A DNA stretch of 64,000 nt from Druceiella hillmani (taxonomy: Eukaryota; Arthropoda; Insecta; Lepidoptera; Hepialidae): assembly GCA_039881145.1 (NCBI GenBank), contig JAYKKI010000032.1, positions 13,844,501-13,908,500 on the forward strand, in the 5' to 3' direction. How positions within the stretch are numbered: position 1 is the first letter of the stretch; each line of letters opens with the position of its first letter. Position numbers and translations under genes: made by a program. This document shows positions 1 to 9,784 of this stretch, piece by piece. The notes beneath the pieces are model-generated. The model did no database searches, was not told the origin of the DNA, and saw nothing but the letters and a program-made list of their open reading frames with translations.

Positions 1-500
1 CTCCTTTAGACGTCTTTTTAAATTGCCAACCTTCAATATTTTTTACTTAATTAGTTACATGTTCCAATACGCACTGTTACTGTTACATGTTCCAATACGC
101 ACTTTGCTCCTTTTTTAAACACTCTCAATTAATTTTAGACGTTATCTCTCCTTTAGACGTCTTTTTGAATTGCCAACCTTTAATATTTTTTACAAAATTA
201 GTTACATGTTCCAATACGCATTGTTACTGTTACATGTTCCAATACGCACTTTGCTCCTTTTTTAAACACTCTCAATTAATTTTAGACGTTATCTCTCCTT
301 TAGACGTCTTTTTGAATTGCCAACCTTTAATATTTTTTACATAATTAGTTACATATTCCAATACGCACTGTTACTGTTACATGTTCCAATACGCACTTTG
401 CTCCTTTTTTAAACACTCTCAATTAATTTTAGACATTATCTCTCCTTTAGACGTCTTTTTGAATTGCCAACCTTCAATATTTTTTACATAATTAGTATTC
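1..500. repeat. 147-bp tandem repeat array, running off the left edge
   Basis: The phrase ctcctttagacgtcttttt recurs at about 1, 148, 295 and 442, giving a period of 147 bp. Each unit holds a second short duplication, ttacatgttccaatacgcact, spaced about 27 bp apart. Units differ by only a few substitutions, so the array is fairly young. It is cut by the window edge, so total copy number is unknown. The 85-residue open frame across it is a by-product of the repeat. Confidence 0.95.
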
Positions 501-770
501 AAAGGACATTTTCAACTACACGTGTAAACTTATTATACGGGAGCAAAATATTTTCTTGTGATAAAGTAAATGGGTAGTGGCTCTGCGTAGGAACTTCTAA
601 CTAGCAAAACTTCTTTTATGTTTCCTAGAAAGATAAAAGCAGTATTGTTATAATTTTGTATCTTATCTGATTATCTTCAAAAATATACGATATAAAAATA
701 CGAAAATCTTACAAGATATCGATCTTACCGTTAGGCAAAACGCACAATTTGATAACTCCCTCTTGCTCTT
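501..770. other. no recognisable feature
   Basis: Unique A+T-rich sequence after the 147-bp array. I see no gene, RNA or repeat in it. Confidence 0.5.
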
Positions 771-774
771 GATA

Positions 775-1165
775 ACTACCTTTTGTTTAGCTCTCATGAA
801 ATGTTGTATTTATCTTTTTAAATTTGTATTACTTTATATAGCTATAGCCGACATTAGTTAACCATGTCACAGTAGTTAACAATTTGATACACTTTCTTGA
901 TTTTCCCAATTGGTAACGTTGAACTTATACGAAACACAGAAAACTTTTCTCGATTTTTCCCTGGAAATTAAGTAATATAACAATTAAAATATTACTTAAA
1001 TTTCCGAGCATTTTGCAGGTTATTTGAGTACGTACTTACCAAAAGCTAGCTGGCAAGATGTATGTCATCTCAAAACTCAAGCATGGTTCATATACCCTGC
1101 TGTAATCCGTTTGAAATACAGGCTACTAACAAAATCTTGACACCACTACAATCTATAAAAAATAA
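775..1165. repeat. block a, copy 1 (diverged homologue of 7320-7810)
   Basis: By eye this aligns in order with 7320-7810. Shared landmarks are gtttagctc followed by tgaaatg, a pair of attaagtaat/attacttaaattt motifs, tcaaaactcaagcatggt (tcaaaactcaatcatagt in copy 2), and tgacaccactacaat (tgacaccgccacaac). Copies are old, with many substitutions and small indels. No coding potential is visible. Identity was not computed. Confidence 0.7.
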
Positions 1166-1359
1166 CTAGCAATTGTGTCGACTATTTGAATAAAGTAACA
1201 TGCTTAATGAAAAGTTGTGTGCAGTGAAATGTCAGCATGATTAGTCCTTTTGATGTATGAATCAAGAACTGTAATAGATATATTAAATAAAATTTTAATT
1301 CCTTTCTATGATCGACCGCCATTTATCCAATGTATCACCATAACAACTCTCTAAATACC

Positions 1360-1625
1360 TTTATTACTCGCAACAAAATGTTGCGAGTAAGATTCTACCT
1401 AATATCAGAGCTCAAAGGTCATTATGAAGCCGACTCCTAATTTCACTGCATCCTCTGCAGATTCCAATTGCTCCAGGGTGCGACCGATCGATGACGTAAG
1501 AGACCTGCCCTCTCTCCCCTCCATACGAGACAGGTTGGCCGATAGGGCGTTCGTACCCCCTAAGTGTACTTGTTTTGGGAATTGTTACTTGATAAGGTTG
1601 TTTGAACGTTGATAATTTTGTTTCT
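1360..1625. repeat. block a', copy 1 (homologue of 9785-10050), with a perfect hairpin
   Basis: Aligns with 9785-10050: aaaatgttgc, attctacctaatatcaga (attctacctaataccaga), tcactgcatcctctgcag (tcactgcatccgctgcag), a gaccgatcgat-like core, and ggaattgttactt. It is richer in G+C than its surroundings. At its left end 1364-1390 is a perfect inverted repeat, ttactcgcaaca / tgttgcgagtaa with a 3-nt loop; only the inner part of the stem survives in copy 2. The 62-residue open frame here is not conserved in copy 2 and I do not call it a gene. Confidence 0.75.
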
Positions 1626-2160
1626 GTGAATAATAATAGAAGGGTGACTTTAGGTGCGCTGTAGATGTATTGACACTGTATGTTGTTTTCTTGCTGAAAT
1701 TATCAGTAAGTATCATTATCGAACAATGAAAATTCAATGAAATTCGTTTTAGAGTATGACATAACATCCCTTTAATGAATCATTAAAACAATACGTAAAG
1801 CACGCCTTATAGTCACCTATAAATACGTCGTCCCACACTTTATGTTCATGTTTTCTTTTAATATATTTTATCAGACTAAGAATCTACAGATTAGTCAATT
1901 AATTCATTTTTATAAAGTTGAGTAAATGTCAGTTGTAATCAATGTTAAAATTATTTGCTATGAGAATAGTCAAACTAGTTCAATTAGTCGTGTAAATTCT
2001 GTCGGTTAATATTATATTATTCTAATGTGATTATTCAGATGTCACAGTTGTAATATTAACTTTACATCCTTTACAATTACCCAATTTTATTGAAGGATGT
2101 GAACACGAGCATTTTATCGAATGATTTTATTTCTGTTACATTTACTGCGATTCCTTCAAC
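1626..2160. other. no recognisable feature
   Basis: A+T-rich sequence without a coding pattern. The short frames on both strands are chance. Confidence 0.5.
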
Positions 2161-2166
2161 ACGAAC

Positions 2167-2218
<52 letters not shown>

Positions 2219-2230
2219 ATATATATATAC
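2167..2230. repeat. (TA)n microsatellite
   Basis: About 60 bp of nearly pure TA with a TGTGTG interruption near its right end. The tyrosine/isoleucine-rich open frames on both strands come entirely from it. Confidence 0.98.
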
Positions 2231-2630
2231 TTAATTTCACACGGATTTCCCTTAAACAAGAATAAATATAAGTCATAAAAAATTAATACCATTAATTAAG
2301 GGACAGATTTAACCATTATTATTACAAACATTTATAAAATCTACTCCCAAATAATATCAAAAAAATGTTGTAGACAAGGTTCTATAGACAGAGACATATA
2401 TTTTTAAAGTGATTAATATAATTTTCATAATACACATTTTACTGGCAAACATTAATACTCCCAGTTTATAGATATGATAAAATCGCTCTTATGCATTTAA
2501 TGCAAATATTTTATGTATGAATATATCTGTTTATATCGAAATAATATTTAGAAGTATGTAGTGTAATAATATGTCAAATTATGACTGTTAATTTAAAAAT
2601 AAATATATTTAGATATACTTTTCAACCGAC
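2231..2630. other. no recognisable feature
   Basis: A+T-rich spacer between the TA tract and the 27-bp minisatellite. Nothing found. Confidence 0.5.
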
Positions 2631-2635
2631 AAAGG

Positions 2636-2850
2636 ACGAAAGAAATTTCGTCCCATATGCGAACAAAAGAAATTTCGTCCCATATGCAAACAAAAGAAAT
2701 TTCGTCCCATATGCGAACAAAAGAAATTTCGTCCCATATGCAAACAAAAGAAATTTCGTCCCATATGCGAACAAAAGAAATTTCGTCCCATATGCGAACA
2801 AAAGAAATTTCGTCCCATATGCGAACAAAAGAAATTTCGTCCCATATGCA
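2636..2850. repeat. 27-bp minisatellite, about 8 copies
   Basis: The unit is close to gaacaaaagaaatttcgtcc plus catatgc. Eight copies are nearly identical; most changes are a g/a swap after catatgc. Because 27 is a multiple of three and the unit lacks stops in several frames, both strands show open frames of 60-100 residues made of nine-residue repeats (for example NKRNFVPYA). I read these as repeat artefacts: no start context, no conserved flank and no homologue that I recognise. Confidence 0.97.
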
Positions 2851-3280
2851 ATGTTTAATTTAGACGATTCGAACGTTAATATTGTATAGTGTATAATTGA
2901 AGTAAATTTCAGAATGAGATCGAAATAAAATAAATAGTGTCTTTAGTAGTAACAGATTCGTATAATTAAAAATATATTCATCATTATATAACTGAAAGTA
3001 ACAATATTTATGTTATAATATCGACAATTAATTCTGTATGAAATATTTTGGAACATTGAGCAACATATAGAATAACTAAAAGAACTACGATCGTATTTTA
3101 GTGACTTACAATCGTATTTCAGTGCTCAGTCGTCTACTCTGAGTCTAGGTTATTATTTTAACTGAAAATTCTTGAAAAAAACATCCATAAAAATGAGATT
3201 AATATAAATTGATCAAACATGAATATACTTTGCATAGTGCGATATGAATTTTCTAGAAGTAATGATTGAATTAAAAAGGC
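2851..3280. other. no recognisable feature
   Basis: A+T-rich spacer between two minisatellites. A small duplication, cgtattttagtgacttacaat then cgtatttcagtgctcag, lies near 3092-3130. Confidence 0.5.
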
Positions 3281-3497
3281 AAAGTTATGTTCATAAGCCA
3301 TGATCTTAAAGTTATGTTCATAAGTTCAAATTTATGTTCATAAGCCATGATCTTAAAGTTATGTTAATAAGTTCAAAGTTATGTTCATAAGCCATGATCT
3401 TAAAGTTATGTTCATAAGTTCAAAGTTATGTTCATAAGCCATGATATTTAAGTTATGTTCATAAGTTCAAAGTTATGTTCATAAGCCATGATCTTAT
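3281..3497. repeat. 47-bp tandem repeat, about 4.5 copies
   Basis: The unit alternates aaagttatgttcataagcca-tgatctt with aaagttatgttcataagttc. The 20-bp phrase aaagttatgttcataag is itself the sub-repeat, so this is a two-level array. It has no coding meaning. Confidence 0.95.
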
Positions 3498-3504
3498 TGA
3501 GATA

Positions 3505-3725
3505 TCAATTCAATTTGTTTGAAGAACAATACCGCTAACAAATCTAAAACATAATTACAATTTTAGTTTGTTTCTATAATACAGTCTTGTTGGAGGTCTT
3601 GATCGCTACTGAATTTTAAATGATCTTTGTAAATATCGATCGTTCAATATAAAACTGTAGGAAGCGTCAGCGCATTAGTGCAATTAAATTTTATATTCGA
3701 ATCTATACAGAGTGTTCCGTTAGGA
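3505..3725. repeat. block z, copy 1 (homologue of 54370-54570)
   Basis: Shares with 54370-54570 the series aaaacataattacaattttagtttgtt, acagtcttg(t/c)tgg, atcg(c/g)tactgaatttta and actgtaggaagcgtc (actgtgggagtcgtc). The match is collinear over about 200 bp with diverged spacers. It links this end of the window to a point 51 kb away. Confidence 0.65.
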
Positions 3726-4455
3726 GTAGACTAACGAAATGTCGGTAATAAAGGGAGTTATTACACATACGAAACAATAAATTTTATTATCCTAAGCCTA
3801 ATGGTTTTAGAGATATGATTTTTTAATTTTTTTGTTAAATTTTATTTCTGCTTTTTTATTATCTGAGGTCTTTAAGAGAACATTCGTCTTCCTAAATAAA
3901 ATATTATTCATTCGTTATTATTTGCATCATAAAAATTAAACGCTGAAACGTGTGCATTTTTTCAATTACAAAACATGAAAAATGATTTTTGGACAATGCT
4001 AGTGTAAAAAAAAATGTACGGCAACCTAATGGAACTTTATTTCAAAAATATCTACAAACTTTATAAGAATAAAGTGGTATATCATTTGAAAGGGCTAGTT
4101 ATAAGGGCCTCCAAAACATTTTTTTCAAAATTTTAGCAAGTGTACCTTCAGAGATTTATTAATAAATATGCCCATCCCTTATTTCTGAAACTACTTAACC
4201 TAAAATTATAAAAAAATATGGTTTTAGAGACAATTACAAGAACGATTTTAGATATAGATTTCTAAATATTCACGATAATAAATATTGCCCTTCCTATTTA
4301 ATTACGTCATATATTATTAAATGTTTATTATCCTAAGAAGAATATATTACTGATGACTTATGATAAATAAAGAAATTTTACTTCAAACCGGGTACAGCAC
4401 CATCGATTCACTAATCATACTTGTACTTGGGTGTTTTTTTGTAACTTTACAATAT
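3726..4455. other. no clear feature; possible old TE tail near 4140-4220
   Basis: Mostly featureless. Around 4170-4200 the phrase cccatcccttatttctgaaactac resembles, in reverse orientation, the stretch near 55515-55550 (gtagtttctgaaagaaatag-gcatgccctac), so a small fragment of the same old retroelement family may be present. Confidence 0.3.
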
Positions 4456-4596
4456 AACGATAACGATCACGTATTTACAAAGGTCCTGTGAAAATATAAC
4501 GGTTGTTACTGTATATATACAGACAGTGTTCGAATAATGTCTAATGTAGCGAAACGAAATACTGTCGTAGAAGTTATGCGTTTACCGTTCATTCAT

Positions 4597-4898
4597 TCGC
4601 TGTTAATATTATTATTACATTCCCTGTTAATATTATTATTATATTCGCTGTTAATATTATTATTACATTCCCTGTTAATATTATTATTATATTCGCTGCT
4701 AATATTATTATTACATTCCCTGTTAATATTATTATTACATTCCCTGTTAATATTATTATTACATTCCCTGTTAATATTATTATTACATTCCCTGTTAATA
4801 TTATTATTACATTCCCTGTTAATATTATTATTACATTCCCTGTTAATATTATTATTACATTCCCTGTTAATATTATTATTATATTCGCTGTTAATATT
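4597..4898. repeat. 24-bp minisatellite inside block b copy 1, about 12.5 copies
   Basis: The unit is attccctgttaatattatta plus ttac, with an attcgctg variant at both ends of the array. It generates a 121-residue open frame (4537-4902) of repeated HSLLILLL, which looks like membrane segments but is only the 24-bp period read in frame. Block b copies at 11.8 kb and 60.2 kb have a single ttaatatt-type unit at this place, so the array expanded after the copies separated. Confidence 0.96.
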
Positions 4899-5024
4899 GT
4901 GAAGTTACGATTTAGTAAGCATATTATTCACAATTCGGATTATTATTTTTTAGTTTCCGACACATATTTCGATTGTTTTTTTTATCATTTATATCTGACG
5001 GGCTTATAATTTCGTAAAAATATT

Positions 5025-5312
5025 TACCTCACTAGCTGTGCCTCGTGGTTTCACTGGGTGAGATTCAAAATAAGAAATTTTTTTCTGTCACGTGTTGCTC
5101 TTGGTTGTAAACTATTACTAAAAAAAATTTTATCAAAATCCGTTAAATAGATTTTGCGTGATTAACGCACAAAATAACATACGGGCAGAGAGACAAAAAT
5201 TCTACAGAAGGTTTTCCAGCTTCTATTATCATTCTATACATAAAATCAATCACGCTTTTTAAATTATTTTCCATTTACAGAATTTAGTCTGTTACTATAT
5301 TGTTATATGCAT
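5025..5312 (+). mobile_element. 3' tail of a non-LTR retroelement (RTE-like), copy 1
   Basis: Begins ctagctgtgcctcgtggttt and continues with the typical tail phrase atcaaaatccgttaaatag, then gtgattaacgcacaaa and an acgggcagagagacaaaa stretch. The second half (5109-5312) aligns with 26808-27015, including ggttttccagcttctattat and catttacagaatttagtctg. Tail sequences of this style (a 'ccggcttcgc'- or 'cctcgtgg'-type start and a 'tcaaaatccgt...gacagac' end) are common in arthropod genomes. No open reading frame of the parent element is left. Confidence 0.6.
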
Positions 5313-5894
5313 AGATTTAACGACATTAGCGACGAGATTTAACGATCTACTTTAAGAAGAACAAAATTATTACGATTCTTCTGATTTGAAACATAAAAAT
5401 TTAGCATTTTAATGCCAGCACCATGATGAAATGCCCAATTTACATATTCAACAAATGACAACCTAAAATGGGATCCTGGCCAAATAACTTCACCTAGTTA
5501 AGCCTCTGTCCAACCACCCTATACTAACTCGATTACATTCAGAAGGCACCTTCGGTCGTCGACGCATCCAACCCTTATAACGGAAGGTCTCTAAGCATGG
5601 CATATATATGAAGCGTTCATAAACGGCTGAAAAAATTCACCTGCCTCGAGCGAAGGGTTGATGTTTATACCTGAACAGACTCTATAGTCGATTTCGACCC
5701 AGATTAACACTGACATATTAATTTACTGTTAAACATTACATAATAAAAAAGATAATGACATAATTAAATCTCCGTACTAGAATAATTTCCGTATATCATG
5801 ATCTTGTTTTGGAAGTGAAATAAAGACTATTTTAATTTCCACATTTACGCAAGACTCGGGACGTCATTACCAGGGCCAATAATTAACATTCAAA

Positions 5895-6425
5895 AATATG
5901 TCAGTTGCAGTCGCAAAGTAGAAAAAAATTATTATGAAATATGTATAATTCAGTACAAAGTACATCGACAACACATAAAATACACATAAGCATTCGCAAA
6001 TGATTAATCGAATGTGTCACTATTCTCACCTTTCGTTTAACATATCACGCTAGATCGTAAAGCCGAGCGAATAGGGGTTCATAAGAAACAGCGATACGCA
6101 TTAAGAAGCTCACGTGTCTATATTTGTATATAGAAAGATGATTATTATGTAACACGGCAACAAAAACAGATACAAACGCGACTCCGCCCGCCCAAATCTA
6201 CATAAGGCTTTGAATAATGAATTTGCAGAAACGCTTTGCTTCTTGCTATGTGTGTTTTATATAATTTATTTTAAAGTGTAAATAGTACTATGTAGATTCT
6301 AATATTATAGACATTAACTTTTTGTATTGACAGAGTTAAATATATAAAAATCTGTCGTTTTATAACATAAATTGGAATGTTGCGCGTGTGCAGGCGAGAC
6401 CTTATTTATGTTTCGCTTTTAAACT
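5895..6425. repeat. block c, copy 1 (homologue of 14990-15445)
   Basis: Collinear with 14990-15445. Shared parts are a gacaacacataaaatacacat stretch, attctcacctttcgttt (attctcacctctcctgttt), gcgaataggggttc (ccgagtaggggtcc), then the strongest core at 6178-6235: cgactccgcccgcccaaatc, tacataaggctttgaataatgaatt, and a later aaaaatctgtcgttttataac. The ccgcccgccc string is a GC-box-like motif in an A+T-rich setting. No gene is seen. Confidence 0.75.
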
Positions 6426-7315
6426 CCTGCGTTAACGAAAATAAACTTTTTAAAATATTTAAATTACGAGATATAAAAAGGTTAGCTTTCTAAATCATAA
6501 AGAAACTAATTTCGTTAAAAAATGCCATTACTTTTTACAAAAATTCACGTTTTTGTTGTATTTACCAATTGATCATAATTCCGTTAATTAAGATTTGATT
6601 TTGAGTGCAGTGATATTTTTTGTGTATTATAATATTATAACCTGCTTAAGTGTCATATTAACGGAGAGCGATACTATTTTAAGTAATAATACAGATTAAA
6701 TATTATATTATACAAAGTCAATTAACCAGGTTTACGTGGTAAACAAACAAACCACTTTAAATTATGATATATATAAATTATGATATATAGCTTTTCAAAA
6801 TTAAATCTAGATTTATTCTTGTATTCGTTTTCTATTAGGAACAAACGAGAAACTATGTAGTAACCAGAATTTACAATAAGTTTTCGTGCAAAATATGTCT
6901 GTCTGTTCGACCATAAGTTACATCTTAAAATATTGGCGTTTTCGTACAATATAACAAATTTCAATCAAGACCTTGATCACATATACATAATACATAATGG
7001 ATTGCAATATTATAATGTCTATAGACCACATATTTACAGACCATAATTTTTTTTTTAACTATTAGTATTTATGGTATATTTTCGAATGCATTTCGTCTTA
7101 ACGCCGTTTGCAAAGCTATCAGATGAGAACAGGATATTGTGATGGAAAAAGAATGGAGTGAATAGCGGTTTTACCGTAAAAAGTTCTTACTAGAACAACA
7201 TTTTTTTACGTTCACTCCTAGTGCTAAAAAAACGTATCCTTATAGAATTATTTCTCATACAGAAACATGATAATTGTTCCAGATGTAATTTTACCACTCG
7301 GAAGGTCATGTAATT
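6426..7315. other. no recognisable feature
   Basis: A+T-rich DNA. A near-tandem of aattatgatatatataaattatgatatatagc occurs at about 6758-6790. The 80-residue minus-strand frame at 6722-6964 has no recognisable content. Confidence 0.5.
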
Positions 7316-7319
7316 TGAC

Positions 7320-7815
7320 GACTGATTTTAAGTTTAGCTCGCGTGAAATGCAGCGTTGATCTTTTCAACTTTGTATCAGTTTATCCAGCTTGTGCCGATA
7401 CTAATCAAAACTTAACCATGACATATTAATCAATAGATTAACATGTTTTCTTAATTTTTCCAAATGATAAGGTTCCATTAACACAACATAAATAAAGCTT
7501 ACCTCGGTTTCTTCTTCTTGGAGATTATAAGTAATGTAAATTGGTTTGTAAATTTAAGTAAACTATTACTTAAATTTACTAATGACTTTATCTGTTATAT
7601 GAGACAAACAAATAAATAGACCAAAACCAACAAGTAAGACATATTTCACTTCAAAACTCAATCATAGTCCTCATATTCTCCACTATAATCCATTCAAAAT
7701 TATAATAACAAACAAGATGATAATAAGACTTGAGATAGAACCAAGCAAACTAAAACATTATGACACCGCCACAACTCACAAAAAATATTTCGCACATTAT
7801 TAGTAATGACAAACT
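7320..7815. repeat. block a, copy 2 (homologue of 775-1165)
   Basis: See the entry at 775-1165. Here the right end of the homologous segment has been amplified into the 188-bp tandem array that follows. The first array unit carries the same tgacaccgccacaac sequence that matches tgacaccactacaat in copy 1, so the array arose from block a sequence itself. Confidence 0.7.
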
Positions 7816-8450
7816 AAATCAAAGATTTGCGTGTATGGAAACATTAATCTGGTTCGTAAACTTTGAAGGAAAAATCTAAAACTATGATGAGAATAAGTCT
7901 TTAGATAGAGACTAAGTCTTGAGATAGGACCAAGCAAACTAAAACATTATGATACCGCCACAATTTACAAAAATAATTCGCACACTGTTATTAATGACAA
8001 ACTAAATCAAAGATTTTCGTGTAGGGAAACAATAACCTGGTTCGTAAACTTTGAAGGAAAAATCTAAAACTATGATGAGAACAAGTCTTTAGATAGAGAC
8101 TAAGTCTTGAGATAGAACCAAGCCAACTAAAACATTATGACACCGCCACAATTTACAAAAATAATTCGCAGACTATTATTAATGACAAACTAAATCAAAG
8201 ATTTTCGTGTAGGAAAACATTAACCTGATTCATAAAATTTGAAGGAAAAATCTAAATCTATGATGAGAATAAGTCTATATAGAGACTAAGTCTTGAGATA
8301 GAACCAAGCAAACTAAAACATTATGACACCGCCACAATTTACAAAAATAATTCGCACACTATTATTAATGACAAATTAAATCAAAGATTTGCGTGTAGGG
8401 AAACATTAACCTGGTTCGTAACTTTAAAGGAAAAATCTAAAACTATGATA
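7711..8450. repeat. ~188-bp tandem repeat, 4 copies
   Basis: The landmark tgagatag recurs at 7721, 7920, 8108 and about 8294, so periods are 199, 188 and 186 bp. Units share accaagcaaactaaaacatt, atgacaccgccacaat, attaatgacaaactaaatc, and gaaggaaaaatctaaaacta. Units 2 to 4 are closest to each other. Block a copy 1 has only one unit-equivalent, so this is a local expansion. Confidence 0.95.
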
Positions 8451-8454
8451 AAGA

Positions 8455-8995
8455 TACTACGCAAAATTTTAATTTTCTGTGTGACCCACCGTTACTTGTA
8501 TAGTATACCACATTATAAAATTATTAAATAACTTCGCTTTCTTTGCCAATACTTTTTGCGGCCTTATTTTCATCAATACCTACATATACTGGGATTTAAC
8601 GACAAAGTACATTGTTCGTCCATGTAAAGTATTATGATTAGGGTAACATGGTGCAGAGTTCCTAATCTGCTTGCATCTGCTGGCATTCATAACTTCGACG
8701 TACTTCTCAGTTAACATTTTGGTTATTAGAACTGGAACTCGCTACAAGTATGCCTGCAGATTAACAATATTCACTATTTACTTGAATGTTTGAAAGTTAA
8801 CAGAGAGAAGACGAAGACAATTTTATAAACTCATAAATAATATACTTCAATATGAATTCTGTAGGACTTTTGAGAGATGAACAGCTTTCGTATCAAAAAA
8901 AATCGAATCAAATTAATATAAAGAAAAGACTTAAGTGCTGCCTGTTTTCTTTTTATTATCCTCCTTTTCATTCAAGTATATTGTACCAATAAATG
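8455..8995. other. no recognisable feature
   Basis: A+T-rich sequence between the 188-bp array and the TA tract. It may include further decayed retroelement sequence beyond the RNase H remnant at 9060-9364, but I could not recognise any. Confidence 0.45.
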
Positions 8996-8996
8996 G

Positions 8997-8998
<2 letters not shown>

Positions 8999-9053
<55 letters not shown>
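8999..9053. repeat. (TA)n microsatellite
   Basis: About 54 bp of pure TA. It lies directly at the lower end of the RNase H remnant, so it truncates or interrupts that reading frame. Confidence 0.98.
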
Positions 9054-9056
<3 letters not shown>

Positions 9057-9059
9057 TTT

Positions 9060-9364
9060 AAATATTTGCCCTTTTAGCTTGAAGGTAGGTTTAGAGTCAC
9101 AGAAGATTACTAATCCCTCAGCTTTCTCAGTCTATTGAAAACCATTGTATATATTTAGGGCCTCTTAGACAGCTAGAAGTTCACAGTTGTAGTTTGAGGC
9201 TATTTTACCTGTACCAAATTTAAGTTGCTTTATACTACTATCTATATAAATAAAATTGATACCAGCTCCTCTATTTTCTAGAATCTTGTCCAAAGATCCA
9301 TCAGTGTAAGCACAAACAAAACCCTCAACTGTATACGATTCAATGGTTCTTATTACTTTAGCTT
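9060..9364 (-). pseudogene. non-LTR retrotransposon RNase H domain remnant (5' half), minus strand
   Basis: Read on the minus strand from about 9362 downward, the frame gives EGFVCAYTDGSLD, then ENRGAGINF, then NYNCELLAV-stop-EAL, and IFCDSK. This is the order of an RNase H type I domain: the TDGS strand with its first Asp, the GAG turn, the Glu in the 'E-L-x-A' helix and the Asp in 'DSK'. Such domains occur at the C-terminus of several LINE clades and degrade the RNA strand of the RNA:DNA hybrid. Two in-frame stops (after LLAV and after GFQ) show it is dead. It ends at the (TA)n tract at 8999-9053. The next part of the same protein family appears on the opposite strand from 9378, so the element has been inverted internally or two fragments sit head to head. 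LINE clade not determined. Confidence 0.82.
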
Positions 9365-9377
9365 TGATGTTTTATAA

Positions 9378-9707
9378 ATTCCTCAAGTCACTCTCAGTAA
9401 TATAAACTCATGTGTAAAGTCAAAATTTAATGATAGAACGGTCAAGCTGAAATATCAGATCTGCGAATTAAACGCAAGTAGAACTCTGGCAAAAACATTA
9501 ACAAGACTGAAAACTCGACACTTTAGTTTGGTCAGAGGGATAGAACTAGGACTATTACATATCTGCGAAAACTGTCCCAACAAAGGAATGAACCCTAATA
9601 ATATTTTTTCTTGTTCCACCATCCTGACGAAAATACAACAGATCGGTGACTATCCTTGTGAAGATCTATATGAAGACAATTATTTTAAGCTTCTCAAAGA
9701 GGTTTGA
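9378..9707 (+). pseudogene. C-terminal part of a LINE-type RNase H/zinc-knuckle polyprotein, plus strand
   Basis: A stop-free frame of 109 codons that ends at TGA 9705. Its middle reads LTRLKTRHFSLVRG, then LLHICENCPN, then NNIFSCSTIL. This matches the region after RNase H in many arthropod LINE polyproteins: an R-L-x-T-x-H helix followed by a C-x2-C knuckle and an 'HIFxC' motif. Here the usual His is Asn (NNIFSC). No upstream Met or domain is attached on this strand; the first half of RNase H lies next to it in opposite orientation (9060-9364). It is a fragment, although the frame itself is still open, which suggests a younger insertion than most TE debris here. I infer an inversion breakpoint between about 9364 and 9378. 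Confidence 0.8.
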
Positions 9708-9784
9708 AGCACCCATGATCTTATATGAACTGTACGTGAATACGACAACAACAACAACCACCGTACAACTGTCTGAATATCATC

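Larger units (their letters stand above)
4470..5890. repeat. block b, copy 1 (homologues 11700-12520 and 60100-60880)
   Basis: The three copies share, in order: an upstream part (gaagtt-tgc at the start of the former minisatellite position), a tcgattgttttttttatcattta part, and a G+C-richer core at 5520-5700. The core contains ctcgattacattcagaagg, caccttcggtcgtcgacgca, ggtctctaagc, and tttatacctgaacagactct followed by tagtcgatttcga. A later match is actcgggac near 5855. Copy 1 is interrupted by a 24-bp minisatellite (4597-4896) and a retroelement tail (about 5025-5312) that copies 2 and 3 lack. Function unknown; no open frame is shared by the copies. Confidence 0.75.

Noticed and set aside
1..500. 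CRISPR-like array
   Set aside because: Long 147-bp units without short direct repeats and unique spacers, in a eukaryotic context.
2581..2889. 102-residue repeat protein of nine-residue units
   Set aside because: It is produced by the 27-bp minisatellite, which is open in several frames on both strands.
4537..4902. 121-residue leucine-rich 'membrane protein'
   Set aside because: It is the 24-bp minisatellite read in frame; homologous places in block b copies 2 and 3 lack it.
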